DNA of 64,000 bases, from the NCBI GenBank assembly GCA_020431705.1, contig JAGQHQ010000004.1, forward strand, positions 17,062 to 81,061, read 5' to 3'. Source of the stretch: Candidatus Dependentiae bacterium (GTDB lineage Bacteria; Babelota; Babeliae; Babelales; Vermiphilaceae). Below, in pieces: positions 27,547-35,596 of the stretch (position 1 is its first letter; each line of letters opens with the position of its first letter). The notes beneath the pieces are model-generated. The model was given only the letters and a program-made list of their open reading frames with translations, searched no databases and was not told where the DNA came from. Both the position numbers and the translations under genes were made by a program.

Positions 27547-28593
27547 ATGACAGACAATGTAGAAGATAAATTAATAAAAGTTATATCTCCTATTTTTCAA
27601 ATTACCGCAATTTGCATAAGTGTCGCCTGCATTACGTTCGCGTTATTTAAGGGACTATCAGCATTACATATTCATGAAAAATCACCACAAATAGAAATAG
27701 TTACACCAAAAACAGTAAAAGAACTTGGTGGATTCCCTAATGAGGTTACTACAGGATTATACATACATGAATTTCAAAAATTCGATATAGTTAATAATGA
27801 TTTTTTATTTTCTGGCATTGTTTGGTTCTTATTTAATCCTGGTATTATTTCACTTGAAACGCTTAAAAAATTTGAGTTTGATCGCGGAACTATTATAGAA
27901 AGAAGCGAACCTAACGTTACCGTCCTGGATAAAAAACTTCTGGCACGATTTCCCATACGAGCACATGTTGCTGCCAATCTTGATTATAGATATTTTCCAC
28001 TTGATGATCATCGCATTTATTTTGTTTTAACACATCCATTAGTTTCACCAGAAAATATTTTACTTGCATCATCCAATCAAGAATTTTCAGTCAAACCCGA
28101 TGTACGTACAACAGGATGGCAAAAAATTGATATAACAGTTATTTCTGGATATGGAGAATCGACACTTGATATACATGATGAGCGTAAAACATTACAATAC
28201 CCGAGCATTGTATTTTCCATTGATTATGCACGTCATGGTACTCGATACGTTATTTCAATTTTATTGCCATTGCTTCTTATTTTTTATCTCACCTTGTTTA
28301 CGTTCTCTTTTGGTGATACATCATCTCGCACCAGTATTTCTCTTTCAACTGGTAGCATCACAGCAATTTTGGCATACAGATTTGTCATCGAAAATTTATC
28401 ACCAAACACCGGTTATTTTATGCTTTCTGATTATCTTTTCTTCTTATTTTTGGGTGGTAGTTTTTTAGTCTTTTTTACTAACATTATCGACGCTTTTGCG
28501 ATAAACATACCAATTGTATATAAAAAATTTATTATTATCCTTCTACATACCATAGTCATTACCACTTCAATATATTTATTTATATTTTGGTAG
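27547..28593 (+). CDS. Pentameric ligand-gated ion channel-like (Cys-loop/pLGIC family) protein
   Basis: 348 aa. It has one N-terminal hydrophobic helix (about 17-40), a beta-rich extracytoplasmic region (about 45-230) and four C-terminal helices, the pLGIC plan plus an N-terminal segment. Evidence: a YFPLDDHRI segment (149-157) matching the FPxD core of the Cys-loop/Pro-loop; a pre-M1 to M1 stretch RYVISILLPLLLIF with the conserved M1 proline (241); a Ser/Thr-rich M2 (261-283, RTSISLSTGSITAIL); an M2-M3 loop SPNTGY then LSDYLFF; and M4 at about 325-347. No Cys-loop cysteines, as in other prokaryotic members. It lies 7 bp before a periplasmic binding protein fusion. Assignment is by motif reading only. 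Confidence 0.75.
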   Translation: MTDNVEDKLIKVISPIFQITAICISVACITFALFKGLSALHIHEKSPQIEIVTPKTVKELGGFPNEVTTGLYIHEFQKFDIVNNDFLFSGIVWFLFNPGIISLETLKKFEFDRGTIIERSEPNVTVLDKKLLARFPIRAHVAANLDYRYFPLDDHRIYFVLTHPLVSPENILLASSNQEFSVKPDVRTTGWQKIDITVISGYGESTLDIHDERKTLQYPSIVFSIDYARHGTRYVISILLPLLLIFYLTLFTFSFGDTSSRTSISLSTGSITAILAYRFVIENLSPNTGYFMLSDYLFFLFLGGSFLVFFTNIIDAFAINIPIVYKKFIIILLHTIVITTSIYLFIFW

Positions 28594-28600
28594 GAAATTT

Positions 28601-30883
28601 ATGAATATAAACAAAAAAAAAAGCTCTACTCTCAACTCTCTTATTATATTACTTGTTTTTGCAGCTAATAGTTTACATGCTTTTTCAACACTTACAAAAT
28701 TAAAAGAATATGTACTTGCATATTCTGAATATCCACCAAGTGATAACAATAACTGGCTTGATCCAGACTATACTACCTTCCATCAATCAATCACCACGAA
28801 TCCATTACTCAGATGGACACATAAAATTGGACTACGAAAAAAAATAACATGGAATGAAGTAAACTTTCACACATTACTCAAAGAAGTTGTTGACCACAGA
28901 GAAACACAAAAATTAACCGGTGATACAGTCGTACATATACACTGTAAACCAAACACAAAAATATATGTATGGTCAGATTTACATGGTGCACTTCACTCAC
29001 TTATACGTTGTCTCACTAGTTTACAAAAACAAAATATCATCGACGATACACTTAAAATAACTCAAGCTGATACTTATTTTGTTTTTAATGGCGACTCTAT
29101 TAATCGTTCTGCATACAACCTGGAAACACTCAATGTGTTGCTTAATCTTCTTGAAAAAAATCCTGATAATGTTTTTTATATTCGTGGAAAACATGAAACC
29201 AAAAGCTATTGGCAAAATTTCGGACTAAAGCGTGAGCTCAAAATACGCATGGCCCATCTTTCTGAAGAAGCAATTCCACTTGCCTCATGGATTAATCGTT
29301 TATTCAATACGTTGCCACTTGCAATATATTTAAGTGTAGATAAAAAGCCATCAGAGCTCATCCGTATCTCTCATGTTGGTAGAAAAAACAACATAATTGA
29401 TGAAGAAAAAATGGGAAATTTATTTAGTACCCATATCGATTCAACTATTACCTATCATCAGTTGAATAATAAAAAGGATAGAACAAGTCCAATTGATATC
29501 AAAGTAATTATCAAAACAGAAGATTGGATGAAAGAGCAGCGCGCAAGCAATGGTCTTGGATTACTCGATCAAGACAAAGGCGCTACCGCATGGGCAGTTC
29601 TTTCTTCACCTACTATAGCACATCGTAAATATTACAATTTTTTTTATGATGCGTTTGCTGTTATCACCGTTGGCTCAAGTGTTGATACAACTCCTATCAC
29701 GCTATATCGGAATAATTTGAAAACAGAAGAAAATTTTGCTCTATATCAAACATATAATATTGTGACGGCAATTGCTAAAGGAACACCCACATATAAACAA
29801 AAAAGAAAAAAAGATTTTTTTATTGGATCTTCAATGGCACTAGAACTGGGCGTACCAATTATGGGTCAGCGCACTAAACGCGGCATGTCCGTAGCTATTA
29901 ACCAAACAAATCAAACTGGCGGCATTAATGGACATCAACTGCGTACTATTATACACAATGATGATTATGTACCTTATTTAACCCGCCAAAACATAAACGG
30001 ATTTATAAAAAAAGATATAAACACTATTTTACTACCTGTTGGTAGCCCAACACTTAATTCATATCTTGATTATATTCGTAAACAGCAAATTGCAGTACTA
30101 TTTCCCATTACTGGTGGTCCGCAATTCCGCGCACCTGATCTTAAAGGCTTAATCCATTGGAGAGCAACCTATAACGATGAAGTGCAAGCACTTATCAATT
30201 ATTTAGTAACTGAGTATAACACATATAAATTTGCATTTTTCTATCAAGATGATGCATATGGCCAAGAGCCAGTCAAAGCGGCACATGAAACACTAAAAAG
30301 TCTCGGCATCACTGAGTGGGTAGATATTCCTTACACACGCGCAGCAATCGATTTTACTAAACAAGCACAAATAATAGAAGAAAAACAACCTGATGCAATT
30401 GGATTTTTTTCCACCGGACAAGCAACTCAAGAGCTCATCAGACAAATTGGTATCCCTACACTTACTAACAAGCAACTATTTGGCATTTCGTTTCTAGGTG
30501 AACAACCATTCCGACGCTTCATAAAACAACATGGACTTGAAGTTTTATTTGGCGCAGTTGTTCCTAATCCATATACAAGTGAACTTGAAATTGTAAAAAA
30601 TTATCGTACAGCAATGGATGCCAATAATCATCCATATGATATTTTTTCACTTGAAGCATATATTACTACCAATATCTTAGCAGATATTCTCAAAAAAATT
30701 GGAAAAACACCAACCAAAGACAATATTATTAAATACATTGAGACCCTCAAAAATTATACATTTAAAGGCCTCACGCTTACATTTGATCCACAACGGCGCG
30801 ATCTTGCACAATATGTATGGATTGAAACAGGTAAAAATGTGCAGTGGATTCAACAGGAAATCAATAAAAAAACGATAAGGTAA
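28601..30883 (+). CDS. Exported fusion: degenerate PPP-type phosphatase domain plus type I periplasmic binding protein
   Basis: 760 aa. A signal peptide (about 1-27) ends SLHA. Residues about 100-395 are a calcineurin-like PPP phosphatase domain: SDLHG (125-129, for GDxHG), NGDSINRS (163-170, for GDxVDRG) and RGKHE (195-199, for RGNHE). The Asn metal ligand is Lys and the VDR Asp is Asn, so catalysis is doubtful. Residues about 405-760 match type I binding proteins of the Leu/Ile/Val class, starting FFIGSSMALELGVPIMGQRT and continuing GGINGHQL. It is co-transcribed with the channel gene 7 bp upstream and is probably periplasmic. I infer ligand capture for the channel or for signalling. Confidence 0.8.
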   Translation: MNINKKKSSTLNSLIILLVFAANSLHAFSTLTKLKEYVLAYSEYPPSDNNNWLDPDYTTFHQSITTNPLLRWTHKIGLRKKITWNEVNFHTLLKEVVDHRETQKLTGDTVVHIHCKPNTKIYVWSDLHGALHSLIRCLTSLQKQNIIDDTLKITQADTYFVFNGDSINRSAYNLETLNVLLNLLEKNPDNVFYIRGKHETKSYWQNFGLKRELKIRMAHLSEEAIPLASWINRLFNTLPLAIYLSVDKKPSELIRISHVGRKNNIIDEEKMGNLFSTHIDSTITYHQLNNKKDRTSPIDIKVIIKTEDWMKEQRASNGLGLLDQDKGATAWAVLSSPTIAHRKYYNFFYDAFAVITVGSSVDTTPITLYRNNLKTEENFALYQTYNIVTAIAKGTPTYKQKRKKDFFIGSSMALELGVPIMGQRTKRGMSVAINQTNQTGGINGHQLRTIIHNDDYVPYLTRQNINGFIKKDINTILLPVGSPTLNSYLDYIRKQQIAVLFPITGGPQFRAPDLKGLIHWRATYNDEVQALINYLVTEYNTYKFAFFYQDDAYGQEPVKAAHETLKSLGITEWVDIPYTRAAIDFTKQAQIIEEKQPDAIGFFSTGQATQELIRQIGIPTLTNKQLFGISFLGEQPFRRFIKQHGLEVLFGAVVPNPYTSELEIVKNYRTAMDANNHPYDIFSLEAYITTNILADILKKIGKTPTKDNIIKYIETLKNYTFKGLTLTFDPQRRDLAQYVWIETGKNVQWIQQEINKKTIR

Positions 30884-30908
30884 ACAACAAAATATAAGAT
30901 CACATTTA

Positions 30909-32789
30909 CTAATGTTGATCTTTACCTTTTTCTTCTTCACCATCTTCTTCATCGTCATTCTTGTCTGAAACAACCACCTTACCGTCTTTTAACCGAATAA
31001 CATCGAGATTCCAATTTTTAAAACCATTTTTTAGGGTTAATAGGCCAAAAGCATCCCCCATTTTTTTAACTTCAGCATCTAAACCATAAAATCCTTTTGG
31101 TGTTACAGCAAACGTACAAACAATACCATCCCATAGACCTCCTGGTCCATTATTTGCTTTTTCATCAATCCAAATTTTGCCAACACCAGTATCTTCTTCA
31201 GCACCTATTCCATCTTTATTCCAAATGCGTTTCATCATTGGACTTACAGAATCTCCAGATAACGTACCATGCTGATGGGCTCTAAAAATACCACATACTT
31301 TATACTGTGCGCCTTCAGGTCTATATATATGCTTAAGCACTCTGTTTGTTTCAAATTTTCCATAAGATAAAGCACCTCCTCTAGCTATCTTTATCTTATC
31401 TATTGGACTCACGTTAAAGTCATTCCACATAAAACCCAAGGATCCTACTCCAAATATACTAACAGGTGTTGTAAATTCATAGTTTATTAAACAATCGATA
31501 ACTGCACCTTGATCATCCAAATTATTAATATGCTCGTGTAGATTCTCATACGTCTGCTCTTTTGACTTATCATGAGATTTGTCTGCCTCTGTCTTACCAC
31601 CATTAGATTTGACTTTGGAACTGTCTAGCTTTATATTCTTAATTCGCGTTTTTTTACTTATATTTAACAATTGATACATACAAGATTTTTCATTTTTTAA
31701 TAGATCTCCTGGATGATATCCAATCTCAATTCCACCATGGCAACACTGAATGACTTCTGTTATATTCTTTTCATTTTTGTTACCAAGATATAAAACAACC
31801 GGCATCAGTTCTTGCATATTATATAATTTGTTAGCCAAAGAATTATACTTACCTTCTTCTGTTGTCCCAAGATTAATCTGAAACTTATTCTTAAGCTCAT
31901 CCGCAAAACCGTACATGCCTTGTACCGTTACATCTTCATGATTACCACGAACTAAAAATACTTGATCCCAATTCATAAGTTTTAATGTCAAAATAGTATT
32001 AAGAACTTCTGCTCCGTACCAACCACGATCAACATAATCACCCAAGAAAATCATATAAAAATTTTTCTTAGCTATCTTATATGCATTATTCTTTTTCATA
32101 TAACCCTGATCAGCAAGATGTTGAATAAATTCCAATGTTGAATGAATATCACCATGCAGATCTCCATGGAATGCTATAACAGATTCCGCAGGCAAAATAA
32201 GTTTCTGAGCAACTGGTTTAAACGGTAGCCTTATCTCTTTTTTGTCTCCCTTTTCAACTTCCCTTTTAACTTCTTTTTTTCTATATGCCCAAGAAATAAC
32301 CTTTTGCCACCACCACATTCTCTTACGCTCTTCTGCTATTCTCTTTCGCTCTTCTGCTATTCTCTTTCGCTCTTCTTCACGGTTTTTTTCTACATCAATA
32401 TCATACCTTTCTAAGTCATATTGTTGCTTATTAATAAATTTACCAATTAATTTTTCAAACTGATATTTTTTAAGTGGCGTTTTTTTTGGTAGTACATTTT
32501 TGTCACTATGTAGTACATTTTTGTCACTATGTAGTACATTTTTGTCACTATGTAGTACATTTTTGTCACTATAAAGAGGAAGCTTCTCACATTCTTGCTT
32601 AAAATATGCAAATGATCCAATAAACCTATAATATGGAAGCGTATCTTCCTCTTTCTTTTCAATAGGCATATTACCATCTTGGTAACTTAATTTATTCTTA
32701 TCGCCTGTTTCTTCCATTGCTAAAGCAACAAATGCAGAAAAATAAACAATAATAATAGAAGTAAACAATTTTTTCATTTTTTTCATCAT
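30909..32789 (-). CDS. Exported PPP-family Ser/Thr-type phosphatase with complete active site
   Basis: 626 aa, convergent with the fusion gene (25 bp between ends). A signal peptide ends ALA-MEE (about residue 24). Residues 74-100 are four copies of SDKNVLH, and 138-157 are RKRIAEE repeats forming a charged helix. The phosphatase domain has all the PPP motifs: GDLHGD (209-214), GDYVDRG (250-256), RGNHE (281-285), HGG (351-353), GFMWNDF (452-458) and RAHQ (503-506). The domain is longer than PP1 or PP2A because of insertions, including a Lys-rich loop near 380-430. The tail is acidic. It is expected to be a metal-dependent protein phosphatase acting outside the cytoplasm. Confidence 0.88.
   Translation of the reverse strand: MMKKMKKLFTSIIIVYFSAFVALAMEETGDKNKLSYQDGNMPIEKKEEDTLPYYRFIGSFAYFKQECEKLPLYSDKNVLHSDKNVLHSDKNVLHSDKNVLPKKTPLKKYQFEKLIGKFINKQQYDLERYDIDVEKNREEERKRIAEERKRIAEERKRMWWWQKVISWAYRKKEVKREVEKGDKKEIRLPFKPVAQKLILPAESVIAFHGDLHGDIHSTLEFIQHLADQGYMKKNNAYKIAKKNFYMIFLGDYVDRGWYGAEVLNTILTLKLMNWDQVFLVRGNHEDVTVQGMYGFADELKNKFQINLGTTEEGKYNSLANKLYNMQELMPVVLYLGNKNEKNITEVIQCCHGGIEIGYHPGDLLKNEKSCMYQLLNISKKTRIKNIKLDSSKVKSNGGKTEADKSHDKSKEQTYENLHEHINNLDDQGAVIDCLINYEFTTPVSIFGVGSLGFMWNDFNVSPIDKIKIARGGALSYGKFETNRVLKHIYRPEGAQYKVCGIFRAHQHGTLSGDSVSPMMKRIWNKDGIGAEEDTGVGKIWIDEKANNGPGGLWDGIVCTFAVTPKGFYGLDAEVKKMGDAFGLLTLKNGFKNWNLDVIRLKDGKVVVSDKNDDEEDGEEEKGKDQH
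32318..32380 (-). repeat. 21-bp tandem repeat coding for RKRIAEE
   Basis: Three adjoining copies, the last one diverging, of a 21-bp unit (TTCTCTTTCGCTCTTCTGCTA on the plus strand, one copy differing at TTACG). They keep frame and encode RKRIAEE heptads in the exported phosphatase. Confidence 0.8.
32490..32572 (-). repeat. 21-bp tandem repeat coding for SDKNVLH
   Basis: Four head-to-tail copies of a 21-bp unit: TAGTACATTTTTGTCACTAT plus G on the plus strand, at 32490, 32511, 32532 and 32553. The copies are essentially identical (the fourth ends after 20 bp) and encode SDKNVLH. Perfect identity suggests recent slippage and a length-variable locus. Confidence 0.9.
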
Positions 32790-32932
32790 AAATCCCTAAT
32801 AAAAATAGCGTACAAAACCCACCCAATTATTGCAAATAGAAAGAAATAATCTAAAATAATACTGTGCACAGCCCAGATAGAGGGCAGCACTACTACCCCA
32901 CACCCACTACTTGTTTATGGTAACACAATTTA

Positions 32933-32960
32933 TTGACTTTCACCAACTCTTTTGTATCGT
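32933..32960 (+). promoter_or_regulatory. Promoter of the efflux operon
   Basis: TTGACT (32933-32938), a 16-bp spacer and TATCGT (32955-32960). Transcription would begin near 32967, just before the inverted repeat at 32974-32992 and about 48 nt before the first ATG. Confidence 0.45.
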
Positions 32961-32973
32961 AAAATAAAAATGC

Positions 32974-32992
32974 TATGCATTATGTATGCATA
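32974..32992. promoter_or_regulatory. Inverted repeat, possible operator of the efflux operon
   Basis: TATGCAT (32974-32980) and ATGCATA (32986-32992) form a 7-bp dyad with a 5-bp centre, between the predicted transcription start and the ribosome binding region of the TolC-like gene. The place suits a repressor site, but no regulator gene is adjacent. Confidence 0.35.
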
Positions 32993-33014
32993 ATTCAGAG
33001 TAGTAAAGGCAGTC

Positions 33015-34403
33015 ATGAAAACAGCTTCCAACACATTTTTTTGTATCTCGTTCTTACTATCATTTTTTTTGGAAGCACGATCAACAAAAACACCACCCTC
33101 TGTAAAACGTCATTTTTATCGGCCACAAAAAATTACCTTTGCCGATATACAACACGCCGTTACCCCTTATAAAAAAGCAGATATACAGTTATATTTACCT
33201 CATCTTTCACTAAATAAAGCTCGTGCAATTGGCCATGAATATCGCTCTATTATAAAGATAAATCAAGAGCTTTGGCGCTCACTTAAACGATCTGAATTAA
33301 TACCCATCAGTGAATATCTGCCCCAGGTACGGTTTTCTATGAGCGCATCTAATAATAGAGCCGATGTGCTGCCAACAAAGCAACTCGATGTTATTATCAC
33401 GCAACTTCTTTATCAAGGAAATGGCCCAATACAAAAATATAAAATTGCTGTACATGAAAGCGAAATTTCTTGGTGGCAAGTAGCATTAATAAAAGATCAA
33501 GTACAATCACAAGTAGAACAAAGCTATTTATCTTTATGGCGTACACAGCAAGAAGAACGGTCAATTTATTTTTTACATCAGGCAGCAACACATGAATTTG
33601 ACCAAGGATGGAATGTAAATAACGTTGGCTTGCTTGCCAAACCAGAATGGGAACAAGAACACGCCCGTTATGCCAGTGCTTTAAGTATTATCAATGGCTA
33701 TCAAGATAGAAAAAAGCTAGATCACGACAAGCTAAAATTTTTTGTTGGCAAAAAAAAAATAGATGAATCACTTGCTGTAAAGAGCACCCTTGAATTTTTA
33801 GCAAATAATTTATCTTCAGCACAAAAATATGATTTACCTTTTTACCTAAAAAATGCATTCAAATTGCGAAAAGAACTACGAATTAATGAACAGGAGATTT
33901 TAAAAGAACAACGTAAAAGAGATTTATTTGCCCAATCATATTTGCCAACTATTTTTGTACAAACAAATATTACCAATACGTTTTTTCGTAGAGGATCAAC
34001 ACCTAGTGGAACCTTCTGGCAAATCGCTCTTCGACTCGATTGGCAATTTGACGGACTTGGTAACGCACATCGTGCACGAGCAAATGATGCCATCGTATTA
34101 GCAAAAATGATTGAACGTATTAATACTCAAAATATCATTACTGTTGAGGTACAAACAGCATATCACACGGTACAAGGACAATTAAAAGAACTACAAGCAG
34201 CGCAAGCACAATTAAAGCAACAACAAGCCCAATATGAACGTGCAGTTGTACAACATGATATTGGAGAAATTAATGGTGTAGCTTTTTCTCGTGCGCAAGA
34301 AACATGGGAACAGGCACAATTTGATGTGATGAATCTCACCGTAAAAACTGTACAAAATTATCGCGATTTATTATTTAAAGCTGGTTACCCGGATAATCTA
34401 TGA
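33015..34403 (+). CDS. TolC-like outer membrane efflux protein
   Basis: 462 aa. It has an N-terminal signal peptide (about 1-22, FFCISFLLSFFLEARS). The body consists of two long alpha-helical repeats with beta segments, as in outer membrane factors: residues about 65-230 and 275-455. The second half holds typical OEP pieces such as SYLPTIFVQTNI, RLDWQFDGLG and the coiled segment QGQLKELQAAQAQLKQQQAQYERAV. It forms the outer membrane exit duct of a tripartite pump. Its stop overlaps the next start by ATGA, so translation is coupled. Overall similarity to TolC is modest, but architecture and context are convincing. Confidence 0.85.
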   Translation: MKTASNTFFCISFLLSFFLEARSTKTPPSVKRHFYRPQKITFADIQHAVTPYKKADIQLYLPHLSLNKARAIGHEYRSIIKINQELWRSLKRSELIPISEYLPQVRFSMSASNNRADVLPTKQLDVIITQLLYQGNGPIQKYKIAVHESEISWWQVALIKDQVQSQVEQSYLSLWRTQQEERSIYFLHQAATHEFDQGWNVNNVGLLAKPEWEQEHARYASALSIINGYQDRKKLDHDKLKFFVGKKKIDESLAVKSTLEFLANNLSSAQKYDLPFYLKNAFKLRKELRINEQEILKEQRKRDLFAQSYLPTIFVQTNITNTFFRRGSTPSGTFWQIALRLDWQFDGLGNAHRARANDAIVLAKMIERINTQNIITVEVQTAYHTVQGQLKELQAAQAQLKQQQAQYERAVVQHDIGEINGVAFSRAQETWEQAQFDVMNLTVKTVQNYRDLLFKAGYPDNL

Positions 34404-35590
34404 ATATAAAACATTTCATTGCTCCAAGTCTTTTATTTCTTTCTTTGATTATTATTATTTGGTTTGGCTATCTTTACTTTTTCTCCAAGCCCGATCAGGA
34501 CTTTTTTACCATTGGCAAAGCGCAAAAACGCACTATTACACAAATTATAAAAGCAACCGGTTCACTTAAAGTGGAAGACTCTATGCGTATTGGTAGTATT
34601 GTACCTGGTGTTATTCAAAAAATGTATGTTGAAGAAAATGAAGAAGTGAAAAAAGGCCACCTTTTAGCATCAATTGATGATGGTAATCAAGATACATTGG
34701 TTCGCTCTACACATGCGATATGGGAAAGTTCACAAGCTGTGCTCAAATATCAAAAAGCATTTTATGGAAGGCAGCGCATTTTATATGAACACAATCATAT
34801 TTCTCGTAATGATTTTGATCAGTTTACCCAAAATTATGAAATTGCTGTTGCACAAGAAAAACGACGTAAAGCAGAGCATGAGCGAGCACTGCTAGAATTT
34901 AATAACAAACAAATAAAGGCGCCTGATGACGGTCTTGTTGTTGAAAAAGTTTCTCGAGAGGGTGAAACAGTAACATTAGCCTCTCCAGCAACTATTATTT
35001 ATATTCTTGCTCGAGATATTACTAAAATGGAAGCAAAGCTTGAAATAGATGAGAGTACTGTAGGAATGCTCAAAAAAAACATGGAAGCACACATGACTTT
35101 TGATACATATCCAAATCAAGTATTTAATGGCCCGATTACGGATATTAGTAACGCACCAAAAACAAAAAACGAAGCTGTCAGCTACAATGCAACAGTCTAT
35201 CTTGATAACACTGAGAGATTATTTCGCCATGGCATGACGGTTAATGCCGAAATTATAGTAGCTGAAAAACAAAATGTTTTAAGTGTTCCCGGTAATATTT
35301 TTAAAATTAGCCAAATTACACTGGAGCAGATTGCACAAGCAAAAGGTTTTGCTGTACAAGCATTGAGCCAAGAAGAAAAAATAAGGCTCAAGCGCGCTGG
35401 TAATATGAAAACAGTATGGCTTGTCAAAGGAAAAAATTTTGTAGAACATTCAGTGCAAGTTGGCGTAAATGACAATGCTTTTTTTGAAATAGTTAAAGGA
35501 TTAACCGGTCAAGAAGATTTGATTTTCGACACTGCAGAACCAAACGTCATGGAAGAGTTTTTTGAACGATTCTTTGGTAAAGGGTTATAA
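34400..35590 (+). CDS. Periplasmic membrane fusion protein (HlyD/MacA-like)
   Basis: 396 aa. One N-terminal membrane helix (about 10-29) anchors it in the inner membrane. The lipoyl/barrel-sandwich half-motifs are SIVPGVIQKMYVEENEEVKKGHLLASID near residue 67-94 and IKAPDDGLVVEKVSREGETV near 172-191, enclosing a coiled hairpin. A beta-barrel domain follows near 215-300. It links the permease to the TolC-like duct. ATGA overlap with the outer membrane factor gene and a 6-bp gap to the permease show one operon. Confidence 0.93.
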   Translation: MNIKHFIAPSLLFLSLIIIIWFGYLYFFSKPDQDFFTIGKAQKRTITQIIKATGSLKVEDSMRIGSIVPGVIQKMYVEENEEVKKGHLLASIDDGNQDTLVRSTHAIWESSQAVLKYQKAFYGRQRILYEHNHISRNDFDQFTQNYEIAVAQEKRRKAEHERALLEFNNKQIKAPDDGLVVEKVSREGETVTLASPATIIYILARDITKMEAKLEIDESTVGMLKKNMEAHMTFDTYPNQVFNGPITDISNAPKTKNEAVSYNATVYLDNTERLFRHGMTVNAEIIVAEKQNVLSVPGNIFKISQITLEQIAQAKGFAVQALSQEEKIRLKRAGNMKTVWLVKGKNFVEHSVQVGVNDNAFFEIVKGLTGQEDLIFDTAEPNVMEEFFERFFGKGL

Positions 35591-35596
35591 TACATC

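Noticed and set aside
32490..32572. Possible CRISPR-like array
   Set aside because: Units are 21 bp, head to tail with no spacers, and encode an in-frame peptide repeat; it is a coding tandem repeat.
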